A stretch of 14,411 bases of DNA from the NCBI RefSeq assembly GCF_000284415.1, contig NC_017059.1, positions 463,455 to 477,865 on the forward strand, in the 5' to 3' direction. The translations under genes were made by a program, and so were the position numbers. Position 1 is the stretch's first letter; the number at the start of each line of letters is the position of its first letter. Below are positions 1-7,407 of this stretch, one piece after another. Origin of the DNA: Pararhodospirillum photometricum DSM 122 (GTDB taxonomy: Bacteria; Pseudomonadota; Alphaproteobacteria; Rhodospirillales; Rhodospirillaceae). The notes under the pieces are model-generated. The model saw only the letters and a program-made list of their open reading frames with translations. It searched no databases and was not told where the DNA came from.

Positions 1-1
1 C

Positions 2-187
2 ATCTTCAAGCGCTTCTATTCCGAACGCCCCAGCGCCGAGAAGTTTGGCACCCACTCGGGCCTGGGCCTCGCCATCAGCCGCCAGATCATCGACACCCAC
101 GGCGGCACCATCCGCGCCAGCAACCGGCTGGATCGCCAGGGGAACGTCCTGGGGGCGCGCTTTGTTGTGGATCTGCCGGCCGCTTGA
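2..187 (+). CDS. Sensor histidine kinase, C-terminal end (5' truncated by window)
   Basis: Only the last 61 codons are present, read from base 2 to the TGA at 185-187. They hold the end of the HATPase_c ATP-binding domain: an F-box-like stretch (IFKRFYSERP), the G2 box GLGLAISRQI, then HGG and a terminal strand ending FVVDLPAA. This region binds ATP and phosphorylates the conserved histidine, which lies outside the window. The string RFYSERPSAEKFGTHSGLGLAISRQI resembles alphaproteobacterial ChvG/ExoS-type membrane kinases that answer acid or envelope stress and pair with ChvI. That subfamily call is inference from a short fragment. The gene is followed within 20 nt by a GC-rich palindrome and converges on the nitrilase-like gene. 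Confidence 0.85.
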   Translation: MFKRFYSERPSAEKFGTHSGLGLAISRQIIDTHGGTIRASNRLDRQGNVLGARFVVDLPAA

Positions 188-202
188 CAGGGGAAGAGAA
201 GG

Positions 203-224
203 CTGGGGAGGCGGGCCTCCCCAG
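203..224. repeat. GC-rich palindrome, copy 1 (terminator-like)
   Basis: Perfect 10-bp arms CTGGGGAGGC / GCCTCCCCAG flank a 2-nt centre, followed by ACCCC. It sits between two convergent genes. It is one of four similar palindromes in this window (others at 2791, 3771 and 11382). There is no T-run, so it would be an atypical intrinsic terminator, or a REP-like element that happens to lie at gene ends. Confidence 0.75.
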
Positions 225-241
225 ACCCCACCGTTCCGAGA

Positions 242-1183
242 TCATGGCGTGCTGTTGGGGACGAACACCACGGGCTTGAGAGAGCGGTCGTGGACGGTGA
301 GTTGGAACACGTCGGGGCGGGCGTAGTGGCCCACCACATCCATGTCGAACTGTGCTTCCACGATGTGGGCGAGATCGACCTCGGCAGTCAGAACGGTTTC
401 CCCAGGCGCGGCAGGGCCGGCCAAAACGGTGCCCAGGGGTCCCACGATGACGCTCCCGCCCTTGATAACCTGCTCGGGCGTGTCGTGGGGCGGACTGTAG
501 GCATAGTCCTCGGGCAGAGCCGAGCGGTCCAGGGACTGGACGGCGGACAGCACAAAACAGCGACCCTCGGCGGCAATGTGGCGCATGGTGGCCAGCCACG
601 TGTCGCGGTCATCAACCGTGGGGGCGCAATAAAGCTGGACGCCCCGGGCGTAGTAGGCAAGCCGCAGTTGCGGCATGTAGTTTTCCCAGCAAATGGCCGA
701 GGCGATCTTGCCCAGCGGGGTGTCGATGACACTCACGTCGGAGCCATCGCCACAGCCCCACACCAAGCGCTCGACGGCGGTGGGCATCAGCTTGCGATGG
801 CGGCCGATCAGCATGCCCTCGGGGGAATAGGTCAGGGTCGAGCAATACAAGGTGCCCCCCTCACGCTCGATCACCCCAACCACCAAATGCACGCCATGGC
901 GCTCGGCAATGCCGGACAGCACCGCGCCATCGGGCCCGGCCACCTCGACGGCGCTTTCGTGGTAGCGGCGGTACTGCTGGCGACCCTCAGGCAGCCGGAA
1001 GCCAAGCCGGGCGCCGAAGTCGAGCCCCTTGGGATAGCCCGAGACAAACGCCTCGGGAAACACCACCAACCGGGCGCCCCGCTCGGCGGCCTGCCCGGTG
1101 AAGGCATCCACCTTGTCGAGGCAGGCAGCCTTGTCGAACAACACCGAGCCCGCCTGAACCACGGCGACGGTAAATGCGCTCAT
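242..1183 (-). CDS. Carbon-nitrogen hydrolase, nitrilase type
   Basis: A 313-residue member of the nitrilase superfamily, close to the usual length of true nitrilases. The catalytic triad is visible: Glu44 in FPEAF, Lys131 in HRKLMPT and Cys165 in ICWENYMP. The CWEN context around the cysteine is typical of nitrilases (nitrile to carboxylate plus ammonia) rather than of amidases or carbamoylases, but the substrate cannot be read from the sequence. The protein should be cytoplasmic; no signal peptide is seen. The ATG at 1181-1183 is chosen because it starts the first beta strand (TVAVVQ) and overlaps the stop of the upstream VOC gene as ATGA. Longer in-frame starts would run back through that gene. 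The overlap suggests co-translation with the VOC protein. Confidence 0.88.
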   Translation of the reverse strand: MSAFTVAVVQAGSVLFDKAACLDKVDAFTGQAAERGARLVVFPEAFVSGYPKGLDFGARLGFRLPEGRQQYRRYHESAVEVAGPDGAVLSGIAERHGVHLVVGVIEREGGTLYCSTLTYSPEGMLIGRHRKLMPTAVERLVWGCGDGSDVSVIDTPLGKIASAICWENYMPQLRLAYYARGVQLYCAPTVDDRDTWLATMRHIAAEGRCFVLSAVQSLDRSALPEDYAYSPPHDTPEQVIKGGSVIVGPLGTVLAGPAAPGETVLTAEVDLAHIVEAQFDMDVVGHYARPDVFQLTVHDRSLKPVVFVPNSTP

Positions 1184-1560
1184 GCCTCGTCTCCCAGCTT
1201 TTGGCACAAACCGAAAAAAGCGCCGCCAGCGTCGCGCACGATGGCCATGCGCATGTCGCCGACCACAAAGGACTCGCGCACCACCGTGCCGCCCTGGGCC
1301 ACAAGGCGCGCCAAGCTGGCGTCTACATCCTGGTCGGCGATATAGGCGAACCAATGGGCGGGAACGCCGGCGAACCGCTCCGGGGTCATCTGGAACAGAC
1401 CGGCAGCGGGCTGGCCGTTGTTCCAGGCGATCCAATAGCCGTCATCGCGGCCCGAGGCGTCGTAGGTCCAGCCATAGAGCGTCGCGTAAAACGCCTTGGC
1501 GGCGTCGATATCCCAGGTCAGGAGTTCGTTCCAGCAGAAGTGTCCGTGATCCATCGGCAC
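1180..1560 (-). CDS. VOC family (glyoxalase/bleomycin-resistance fold) protein
   Basis: A 126-residue single VOC-domain protein. The N-terminus HGHFCWNELLTWD, followed by AKAFYATLYGW, is the first beta-alpha-beta unit usual in this fold. The second half has the matching pattern (HWFAYIADQDVD, then GGTVV and IVRDAGGAFFGLCQ). One VOC domain of this size normally dimerises to build its metal or ligand site; the reaction cannot be assigned. It resembles predicted glyoxalase-like proteins of the mycobacterial CFP30B group, which are usually longer with two domains. Its TGA overlaps the ATG of the nitrilase-like gene downstream (ATGA, 1180-1183), so the two are probably translationally coupled. A second ATG two codons in is also a possible start. 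Confidence 0.82.
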   Translation of the reverse strand: MPMDHGHFCWNELLTWDIDAAKAFYATLYGWTYDASGRDDGYWIAWNNGQPAAGLFQMTPERFAGVPAHWFAYIADQDVDASLARLVAQGGTVVRESFVVGDMRMAIVRDAGGAFFGLCQKLGDEA

Positions 1561-1570
1561 GCCTTTTCTG

Positions 1571-2764
1571 TTATCGCACCAACTCGGTCATGGCGACATC
1601 CAGGCCGGTCAGGGTCAGGGGGTACATGCGCTGCCCCATCAGGCGATGGACCAGGGCGGTCGAGGCGGTGCTTCCCCAAAACCGCTCCGGCACCGGATTG
1701 AGCCATACCGCCCGGGGCCACTGCTCCAACAGACGGGCGACCCACACCTGCCCGGGCTCCGCGTTCATATGCTCGACCGAGCCCCCGATCCGGGTCAGTT
1801 CGCTGGGACTCATGGCCGCGTCGCCGACCAGGATCAGCCGGTAGTCCCGGGGATAGGTATTGAGCAACAGAGCGGTCGGGGTTCTTTCCGCATGGCGCCG
1901 GGCATTGGACCGCCAGAGGGATTCGTACACACAATTGTGGAAATAAAACGTCTCCAAATGCTTGAACTCGGCCCGCGCCGCACGAAACAGGCTCTCGCAC
2001 ACCCCCACATGGTCGTCCATGGAGCCGCCACTATCGAGCAACAACAACACCTTCACCGCGTTGTGACGCTCCGGCACCATTTTCACATCCAGCAGCCCAC
2101 CTTGGTGAGCGGTGGCGTGAATGGTGCCCTCCAGGTCCAGTTCGGTGGCGGCGCCGGTGCGGGCAAAGGTCCGCAACCGCCGCAAGGCCAGCTTGAAGGC
2201 GCGCGGCCCCAACTCGGTATCGCCATCCAGATCGCGGAACTCCCGCCGATCCCAGACCTTGAGCGCCCGCCGATGACGCGAGCGATCCTGGCCAATGCGC
2301 ACTCCCTCGGGATTGTAGCCATCGGCGCCAAACGGCGAGGTGCCCTGAGTGCCAATCCACTTGCCCCCCCCAGCGTGGCGCTTCTTTTGCTCCTCCAAGC
2401 GTTGACGCAAGGTCTCCATCAGGGCCTCGAAGCCGCCCAGCGCCGCCACCTGAGCCTTTTCCTCGGGCGTCAGGAAACGCTCGCCCAGGGAGCGCAACCA
2501 ATCCTCGGGCAAAGCGCGCGCCTCAGGACCGACGGCCAGCGCCTCCCCAAGGGTCTCCAAGCCCCTGAACACTTGGCCAAACACCTGATCAAACCGGTCG
2601 AAATGCCGCTCGTCCTTGATCAAGGTAGCACGAGCCAGATGGTAAAAATCATCAACCCGGCCAAACGCCAGCCGAGCATCGAGCGCGTCGAGCAGCATCA
2701 AATACTCGGTCAGACTGACCGGCAGTCGGGCTTCCCGCAACGTAAGAAACAAACGTAAAAACAT
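1571..2764 (-). CDS. VWA domain protein, CoxE-like partner of the MoxR ATPase
   Basis: A 397-residue protein. An alpha-helical N-terminal part (FLTLREARLPVSLTEYLML) leads to a linker rich in charged and glycine residues (about 120-185), then a von Willebrand A domain from about residue 237. The metal-site motif reads DSGGSM at 244-249, so the first serine of canonical DxSxS is glycine. As far as I recall, related CoxE-like proteins often carry DIGGSM, so this may be normal for the subfamily. The ATG at 2762-2764 has a GGAGGG ribosome site about nine bases upstream, and the protein then begins FLRLFLTLREA. The upstream gene on the same strand is a MoxR ATPase. Such pairs act as a chaperone machine that inserts cofactors or remodels protein complexes; the client here is unknown. 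Confidence 0.88.
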   Translation of the reverse strand: MFLRLFLTLREARLPVSLTEYLMLLDALDARLAFGRVDDFYHLARATLIKDERHFDRFDQVFGQVFRGLETLGEALAVGPEARALPEDWLRSLGERFLTPEEKAQVAALGGFEALMETLRQRLEEQKKRHAGGGKWIGTQGTSPFGADGYNPEGVRIGQDRSRHRRALKVWDRREFRDLDGDTELGPRAFKLALRRLRTFARTGAATELDLEGTIHATAHQGGLLDVKMVPERHNAVKVLLLLDSGGSMDDHVGVCESLFRAARAEFKHLETFYFHNCVYESLWRSNARRHAERTPTALLLNTYPRDYRLILVGDAAMSPSELTRIGGSVEHMNAEPGQVWVARLLEQWPRAVWLNPVPERFWGSTASTALVHRLMGQRMYPLTLTGLDVAMTELVR

Positions 2765-2790
2765 GGGCCAGCCCTCCCCCGATGAGGGGT

Positions 2791-2812
2791 CTGGGGAGGC
2801 CAGCCTCCCCAG
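2791..2812. repeat. GC-rich palindrome, copy 2 (between moxR-like and VWA genes)
   Basis: The same 10-bp arms as copy 1 (CTGGGGAGGC / GCCTCCCCAG) with a CA centre. Read on the minus strand it also shares the outer sequence GAGAAAGG before and ACCCC after. It lies in the short gap between two genes that should be co-transcribed, so it may attenuate or process the mRNA rather than fully end it. Confidence 0.75.
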
Positions 2813-2830
2813 CCTTTCTCTCAACTTTTC

Positions 2831-3676
2831 CTAGCGCCCCTCACGCCGCGCCAGAAAAGCCAGCCGCTCGACCAAGTGAACATCTTGCTCCGTCTTGAGC
2901 AACGCCCCCACCAACGGCGGCACCAACGACCGCCCCTCGCGCCCGCGCAGGGCCTCCGGCGCAATGTCATCGCTTGCCAGCAACGTTAGCCAGTCCAGGA
3001 GTTCCGAGGTGCTGGGCCGTTTGCGCAACCCCGGAACCTCGCGCAGTTGAAAGAACACGGCCAGCGCTTCCTCGACCAGCCGATGCGACAAACCGGGATG
3101 ATGCACCCCCACGATGGCGCGCAGGGTCTCCTCGTCGGGAAAGCGGATGTAGTGGAAAAAGCAGCGGCGCAGGAACGCGTCCGGCAGTTCCTTCTCGTTG
3201 TTCGAGGTGATGATCACCACCGGCCGGCGCTGGGCCTTGATCCGCTCGCCGGTCTCATGGACATCGAACTCCATGCGGTCGAGTTCCAGCAATAAATCGT
3301 TGGGAAACTCGATATCGGCCTTGTCGATTTCGTCGATGAGCAGCACCGCCCCGTCCGGCCGCTCGAAGGCCTGCCACAGCGGCCCCTTGCGCAGGTAATG
3401 CCGGATGTCCTGAACGCGGGGATCGCCCAACTGGGAATCGCGCAGGCGGGCCACGGCATCGTAGTCATACAGGCCATGCTGGGCCTTGGTGGTCGATTTG
3501 ATCGACCACGTGAGCAGCGGCATGCCCAAGGCCTGGGCCACCTCCTCGGCCAGAACGGTCTTGCCGGTGCCGGGCTCTCCCTTGACGAGCAAGGGGCGGG
3601 CCAGGGTGATCGCGGCATTGACCGCCACGCGCAGGTCATCGGTGGCGATATAGCGATCGGTGCCGGTGAAGGTCAT
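2831..3676 (-). CDS. MoxR-type AAA+ ATPase
   Basis: A 281-residue AAA+ ATPase of the MoxR branch. Walker A is GEPGTGKT (33-40) and Walker B is LLIDEID (112-118). Sensor 1 lies in ITSNNEKELPDAF with Asn at 159-160, followed by FLRRCFFHY, which carries candidate arginine-finger residues. The C-terminal helical lid (from about 200) includes RKRPSTSELLDWL, typical of this family. The ATG at 3674-3676 has GGAGG eight bases upstream. MoxR ATPases act as oligomeric rings with a VWA protein encoded next door, here the gene ending at 1571, to mature or assemble metalloenzymes and other complexes. CoxD/CoxE is the best-known similar pair, but no carbon monoxide dehydrogenase gene is seen in this window. 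Confidence 0.92.
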   Translation of the reverse strand: MTFTGTDRYIATDDLRVAVNAAITLARPLLVKGEPGTGKTVLAEEVAQALGMPLLTWSIKSTTKAQHGLYDYDAVARLRDSQLGDPRVQDIRHYLRKGPLWQAFERPDGAVLLIDEIDKADIEFPNDLLLELDRMEFDVHETGERIKAQRRPVVIITSNNEKELPDAFLRRCFFHYIRFPDEETLRAIVGVHHPGLSHRLVEEALAVFFQLREVPGLRKRPSTSELLDWLTLLASDDIAPEALRGREGRSLVPPLVGALLKTEQDVHLVERLAFLARREGR

Positions 3677-3770
3677 GGGCGGGCCTCCAGGAGGGATCGT
3701 CGATGCCCTTGAGGGTCGCAACGATCGGGGGCCGCGTCAATGAGGCAGGAGACCAGGATAAAAGGGAAGG

Positions 3771-3793
3771 TTGGGGAGGCGCGGCCTCCCCAA
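3771..3793. repeat. GC-rich palindrome, copy 3 (3' of leuB)
   Basis: Arms TTGGGGAGGC and GCCTCCCCAA surround a GCG centre, followed by ACCCC. The outer pair differs from copies 1 and 2 on both arms at once (C:G replaced by T:A), a compensatory change that suggests the folded form is kept. It lies 14 bp past the stop of leuB and is the likely end of that transcript. Confidence 0.75.
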
Positions 3794-3806
3794 ACCCCTC
3801 GGTTGG

Positions 3807-4913
3807 TTAGCCGTGCTTCTTCAGGGCGTCCAGCAGGGCATCGCCCATGCCAGAGGTGCCGACCAGGGTCTTGCCGGGCTGCATGATGTCGCCGGTGCGA
3901 ATACCCGCCGCCAGCACGTCGCGCACCGCCTGATCGACCAGATCCGCCTCGGCCGCCAGATCAAAGCTGTAACGCAGCATCATCGAGAAGCTGAGGATGG
4001 TCGCCAGCGGGTTGGCCTTGTTCTGGCCGGCAATGTCAGGCGCCGAGCCATGGACCGGCTCGTACATCGCCTTGCGCCGGCCCTGGGCATCCGCCTCGCC
4101 CAACGACGCCGAGGGCAGCATGCCCAAGGAGCCGGTCAGCATCGCCGCGCAGTCGGACAGCAGGTCACCGAACAGGTTGTCGGTCACAATCACGTCGAAC
4201 TGCTTGGGCTGGCGGACCAACTGCATGGCGCAGTTGTCGGCGTACATGTGCGACAGGGCCACGTCGGGGAACTCGCTGGTCCCGATCTTGGTCACTTCCT
4301 CGCGCCACAACAGGCCCGATTCCATCACGTTGGCCTTTTCCACGCTGCACAGGCGCTTGTCGCGCTTGCGGGCAAGGTCAAAGGCCACGCGGGCCACCCG
4401 GACGATCTCGTGGGTGTCGTACACCTGGGTGTTGACGCCGCGCCGCTCGCCGTTGGGCAGGTCGCTGATGCCACGCGGCTGGCCGAAATACACGCCGCCG
4501 GTCAGCTCGCGCACGATCAGGATGTCGAGACCGGCCACCAGCTCGGTCTTGAGCGACGACGCCTCGGCCAGGGCATCAAACACCAGAGCCGGACGCAGGT
4601 TGGCGAACAGCTCCATGTCCTTGCGCAGGCGCAGAAGGCCGCGCTCGGGCTTCACGGCAAAGTCCAGCGAATCCCACTTCGGCCCGCCCACGGCGCCCAG
4701 CAGCACCGCATCGGCCTCCAGGGCCAGCTTCATGGTGTCGTCATGCAGCGGCGTGCCATACGCATCATAGGCCACGCCGCCGACCAAACCGTCCTCCACC
4801 TCAAACGTGGCCCGGCCACTCGCCGCCAGCCAGTCCATCACCCGACGAACCTGGGCCATCACCTCGGGGCCAATCCCATCACCGGGCAGGAAAAGAAGCT
4901 TCTTCGCCGACAT
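3807..4913 (-). CDS. leuB: 3-isopropylmalate dehydrogenase
   Basis: This enzyme oxidises and decarboxylates 3-isopropylmalate to 2-oxoisocaproate with NAD+, the third step of leucine synthesis in the cytoplasm. The 368-residue length fits the family. Visible signatures are [10 protein letters not shown] near the start, [14 protein letters not shown] (substrate arginines, about 95-107), ELTGGVYFG (136-144), Lys193 in VEKANVM, Asp226 in [15 protein letters not shown] with the metal aspartates (about 245-254), and [18 protein letters not shown], the NAD-binding loop that separates LeuB from isocitrate dehydrogenase. Two ATGs are adjacent (4911-4913 and 4914-4916). The inner one is chosen because GGAG lies six bases before it and only three before the outer one. 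The other leucine genes are not in the window. Confidence 0.96.
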   Translation of the reverse strand: MSAKKLLFLPGDGIGPEVMAQVRRVMDWLAASGRATFEVEDGLVGGVAYDAYGTPLHDDTMKLALEADAVLLGAVGGPKWDSLDFAVKPERGLLRLRKDMELFANLRPALVFDALAEASSLKTELVAGLDILIVRELTGGVYFGQPRGISDLPNGERRGVNTQVYDTHEIVRVARVAFDLARKRDKRLCSVEKANVMESGLLWREEVTKIGTSEFPDVALSHMYADNCAMQLVRQPKQFDVIVTDNLFGDLLSDCAAMLTGSLGMLPSASLGEADAQGRRKAMYEPVHGSAPDIAGQNKANPLATILSFSMMLRYSFDLAAEADLVDQAVRDVLAAGIRTGDIMQPGKTLVGTSGMGDALLDALKKHG

Positions 4914-4977
4914 CATCGTCTCCGAAAAACAATAAGGGGTCGTTCGCGTTAAGGCTGGGTGCTTGCTTCGGGCGATA

Positions 4978-5026
4978 CGGGGCTGCCGCCCCGAACCCCG
5001 CCTGGGGCGATGCCCCAGACCCCCTT
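4978..5026 (+). repeat. Double-hairpin GC-rich element with T-tract
   Basis: Two hairpins follow each other: CGGGGC-TGCC-GCCCCG (4978-4993) and CTGGGGC-GAT-GCCCCAG (5002-5018). The run ACCCCCTTTTTT comes next, so on the + strand it looks like an intrinsic terminator. No + strand gene precedes it; leuB starts on the other strand just to the left. The ending CCCCAGACCCC is shared with the single palindromes in this window, so it may belong to the same dispersed family. Confidence 0.65.
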
Positions 5027-5060
5027 TTTTCTTCTGTCTATGGCCCTCCCTTCCTCCCCC

Positions 5061-5091
5061 CCTTTTTTGAAAAAGCGCGCTTTTCAAAAGG
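5061..5091. repeat. Near-perfect inverted repeat abutting the 23S fragment
   Basis: CCTTTTTTGAAAAAGC pairs with GCTTTTCAAAAGG around a central GCGCGC, with two extra bases in the left arm. Recognisable 23S rRNA sequence begins directly at its right edge, so it marks the breakpoint of the truncated rRNA gene. Confidence 0.7.
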
Positions 5092-5215
5092 AAGCCTCCC
5101 TCGAAACCAGGTTTCCCTATCAGGACCGTGGTAGACCACCACGTTGATAGGCCGGGTGTGGAAGCGCAGTAATGCGTGAAGCTAACCGGTACTAATCGTC
5201 CGATCGGCTTGATAA
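5092..5215 (+). rRNA. rrl: 23S rRNA, 3'-terminal fragment only
   Basis: The stretch from AAGCCTCCCTCGAAACC to CGGCTTGAT matches the extreme 3' end of bacterial 23S rRNA. It includes the hallmark strings GTTGATAGGCCGGGTGTG, GAAGCGCAGTAATGCG and GCTAACCGGTACTAATCG, recognised from memory. Only about 125 nt of an expected ~2.8 kb is present. Upstream the match stops at an inverted repeat and the leuB promoter side; the block that normally precedes it (GCATCTAAGC...) is absent. No 16S, tRNA-Ile or tRNA-Ala lies upstream. The exact 3' end is approximate. It is either a deletion remnant of an rRNA operon or an assembly join inside a repeated operon. Confidence 0.85.
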
Positions 5216-5283
5216 ACGCGCAGAGGCCAGGCCGGCCCTAGCGCTTGTAAATTCCCATAACGACATCATCAGACGGCTTCGAT

Positions 5284-5401
5284 GGCTTGGTGGTCATGGC
5301 GAACAGGAAACACCCGATCCCATCCCGAACTCGGCCGTGAAACTGTTCAGCGCCAATGGTACTGCGTCTTAAGGCGTGGGAGAGTCGGTCGCCGCCAGGC
5401 C
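5284..5401 (+). rRNA. rrf: 5S rRNA
   Basis: A complete 5S rRNA of about 118 nt. The closing helix pairs GGCTTGGTGG at the 5' end with CCGCCAGGCC at the 3' end over ten base pairs including two G-U. Between them are the conserved blocks CACCCGATCCCATCCCGAACTC, CAGCGCCAATGGTACTG and GGCGTGGGAGAG. Loop sequence reads GAGAGTCGGTC where GAGAGTAGGTC is the common form. It lies about 70 nt after the 23S fragment and 50 nt before the tRNA, the normal alphaproteobacterial order. End positions may be off by one or two bases. Confidence 0.95.
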
Positions 5402-5451
5402 TTCAAAGCCGTCTGTCAAAAAACCCTCTTTACACTGTCAAATAGCCTTAT

Positions 5452-5528
<77 letters not shown>

Positions 5529-5543
5529 AAATTCATGAAAAAA

Positions 5544-5573
5544 GGCGTTAGCTCAAGGGCTAACGCCTTTTTT
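5544..5573 (+). terminator. Intrinsic terminator of the rRNA/tRNA unit
   Basis: A perfect 9-bp stem GGCGTTAGC / GCTAACGCC with a 6-nt loop, preceded by six A and followed by six T. It lies 15 nt after the tRNA and is the best canonical terminator in the window. The flanking A and T runs make it able to act in both directions. Confidence 0.95.
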
Positions 5574-5653
5574 GCGTCCCAGACTCGGCACAGTTAACAC
5601 ATAGGTAACAGGCGAAGGCGCTTCTGCGTCCATCAGAAGGAGAGTAGAGCAGG

Positions 5654-6409
5654 GTGATTTTTTTAGCGACGGATTTCGGACTGACCGGTCCGTATCTTGG
5701 GCAGGTCAGGGCCGTTCTTGCCCAGCGGTGTCCCGAGCAGGCGGTTATTGATCTGTTTGCCGATCTGCCGGTGTTTCAGCCCGCCCTGTCGGCCCCTTTG
5801 TTGGCGGCCTATACCCGCGACCTGCCGTCTGGAAGCTTGGTTTTGGGGGTTGTCGATCCCGACGTGGGGGGAGAGCGCGACGGCGTGATCTTGCAGGCGG
5901 ACGGTCTGTGGTTCGTGGGGCCCGACAACGGTTTGTTTTCCCTTGTGGCGCGCTGGGCGAGGGAGCGGGCGGCGTGGCGCTTGTCGGTGCCGCCGGGAGC
6001 CAGTGCCTCCTTTCATGGCCGCGATGTTTTTGCCCCGGCTGCGGCGATTTTGGCCCGGGGAGGCTTGCCCGAGGGCACTACGGTGTTAGATCCTGGGCGA
6101 CTCGACCGCCCGGATTTTCCCAACGACCTTCCCCGGATCATATACCTGGACACCTATGGAAACGCCCTCACCGGGATTCGGGCGAGTTCCCTGGGGCCCC
6201 ATGATACGCTCGCCCTAGAGTCGAGTGTTCTTCCTCGTGCGCGGACTTTTTGCGATCTCGACAAGGGGGAACCGTTTTGTTATCGTAACGCTAATGGGTT
6301 GATGGAAATCGCGGTGAACCAGGGGCGGGCCGACCAAAAGCTTGCTCTTCACCTGGGAACCCCCGTGCGTGTGATCGCCGCCACAGCCGGTGTATCGGTT
6401 CGGGGGTAG
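5654..6409 (+). CDS. S-adenosylmethionine hydrolase (hydroxide adenosyltransferase, DUF62)
   Basis: A 251-residue member of the fluorinase/chlorinase-like family. Members of the DUF62 branch use water to split S-adenosylmethionine into adenosine and methionine. The water-activating triad reported for that branch is present: Asp68 (VDPD), Arg75 (GGER) and His121 (FHGRD). This argues against a true halogenase. The substrate motif TDFG is at 6-9. The downstream motifs DTYGNALTG, CYRNANGLMEIAVNQGRA and DNGLF fit the C-terminal barrel and adenosine pocket. The acidic residue usually found in the following DxY motif is glycine here (TGPYLG). The GTG start at 5654 has AGGAGAG about nine bases upstream; no ATG suits the family's N-terminus. 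Cytoplasmic. Physiological role unclear, perhaps SAM homeostasis. Confidence 0.9.
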   Translation: MIFLATDFGLTGPYLGQVRAVLAQRCPEQAVIDLFADLPVFQPALSAPLLAAYTRDLPSGSLVLGVVDPDVGGERDGVILQADGLWFVGPDNGLFSLVARWARERAAWRLSVPPGASASFHGRDVFAPAAAILARGGLPEGTTVLDPGRLDRPDFPNDLPRIIYLDTYGNALTGIRASSLGPHDTLALESSVLPRARTFCDLDKGEPFCYRNANGLMEIAVNQGRADQKLALHLGTPVRVIAATAGVSVRG

Positions 6410-6501
6410 AATCCGGTATTCGACGTGGAGACAAAACGGTACACTGGCCTTAGTGTTATTCTGACCGGAACTGGTTGTATGTTAAGGGCAGTCGGGGCGT
6501 G

Positions 6502-7344
6502 ATGAAGGCATCGATCAAGTTTTGGGGTGTCCGAGGCAGCATTGCCTGTCCGTCTCCCCAGCATGTCATTTATGGTGGGAATACCAGTTGCGTTGAAGTT
6601 GTTGTGGGAGATCATCACGTTATCCTGGATGCGGGAACGGGCATTCGTAATCTTGGTGCGTGCCCCAGTAACCGTGGGGTAGATCACTTTACATTGCTGA
6701 TGACCCACACCCATTGGGATCACATCTTCGGGTTCCCTTTTTTTGCCCCGGCCTATAACCCGAAGGTTCGTCTTGATGTCTTTGCCGGGCATTTGTCAAG
6801 TAATGGAGGCATCCGGCATCTTTTAGCCAGCCAGATGTCCGATCCGATGTTTCCGGTGCCCCTCGAAAACCTCCAGTCGCAGAAGACCTTTACCGATTTC
6901 GAGGCCGGCGAAACCTTTGTGCTCGACAAAAGCGGTATCAAGATCCGGACCGCTCCCCTTAATCATCCCAATGGGGCAACAGGATACCGCCTGGAAGCGC
7001 AGGGGCAAGCCGTATGCTACGTGACCGATACGGAGCATATCCCGGGGCGGCCTGATGAAAATATCTTAAGGTTGATAGAGGGGGCGGATTACGTCATTTA
7101 TGATAGTACTTACACCGAGGAGGAACTCCCCAACCGGGTTGGCTGGGGACATTCCACCTGGGAAGAGGGGGTGCGGCTGTGTCAACGGGCGGGGGCCAAA
7201 AACTTGGTGCTTTTCCATCATGATCCCGACCACGACGATGCGTTCATGGCCGATTTGGAAGTGAAAACCAAGCAGGTCTGGGAGGGGTGCCTCATCGCTC
7301 GCGACGGCCTGGAGATTGACCTTGATCCGGCCTCCTCGTGCTGA
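6502..7344 (+). CDS. MBL-fold metal-dependent hydrolase
   Basis: A 280-residue metallo-beta-lactamase-fold enzyme. Metal ligands are visible: HTHWDH at 69-74, His155 in NHPNGATGYR, Asp176 in VTDTEH and a last His in LFHHDPDHDD (239-240). The start KFWGVRGSIACPSP and the string YGGNTSCVEV are typical of the branch annotated as phosphoribosyl 1,2-cyclic phosphate or cyclic-nucleotide phosphodiesterase-like, so a phosphodiester substrate is likely but not proven. The ATG at 6502 is chosen because family members begin just before the KFWGVRGS strand. An in-frame TTG at 6475 and a GTG at 6499 are possible alternatives; no strong ribosome site decides it. It lies 92 nt after the SAM hydrolase gene and may share its transcript. 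Confidence 0.88.
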   Translation: MKASIKFWGVRGSIACPSPQHVIYGGNTSCVEVVVGDHHVILDAGTGIRNLGACPSNRGVDHFTLLMTHTHWDHIFGFPFFAPAYNPKVRLDVFAGHLSSNGGIRHLLASQMSDPMFPVPLENLQSQKTFTDFEAGETFVLDKSGIKIRTAPLNHPNGATGYRLEAQGQAVCYVTDTEHIPGRPDENILRLIEGADYVIYDSTYTEEELPNRVGWGHSTWEEGVRLCQRAGAKNLVLFHHDPDHDDAFMADLEVKTKQVWEGCLIARDGLEIDLDPASSC

Positions 7345-7363
7345 AGCCCGAGGCTGGGCCGTC

Positions 7364-7394
7364 GCCCCAGGAACCATCGCGGTTCCCTTGGGGC
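7364..7394. terminator. Bidirectional hairpin between convergent genes
   Basis: GCCCCAGGAACC and GGTTCCCTTGGGGC pair around ATCGC with a small bulge. It lies in the 63-nt gap between the MBL-fold gene and the M48 protease gene, which converge. No T-run follows on either strand, so the call rests on position and stem strength. Confidence 0.6.
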
Positions 7395-7407
7395 AGGCGG
7401 CCCTTTG

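Noticed and set aside
290..1345. Long + strand open frame opposite the nitrilase-like gene
   Set aside because: It is an antisense shadow typical of high-GC DNA. The minus-strand gene has catalytic motifs, while this frame has none.
1646..2758. 370-codon + strand frame opposite the VWA gene
   Set aside because: Low-complexity Gln/His/Pro-rich translation with no domain; the minus strand carries a clear VWA protein.
2765..2824. Earlier in-frame start for the VWA gene
   Set aside because: It would translate through the palindrome and add residues without family resemblance; the ATG at 2764 has a good ribosome site.
3771..4952. 393-codon + strand frame opposite leuB
   Set aside because: Antisense to an unambiguous LeuB with full motifs.
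5654..6409. Fluorinase or chlorinase
   Set aside because: The Asp68-Arg75-His121 triad matches the water-using SAM hydrolases of the same superfamily, and I see no halide-site features.
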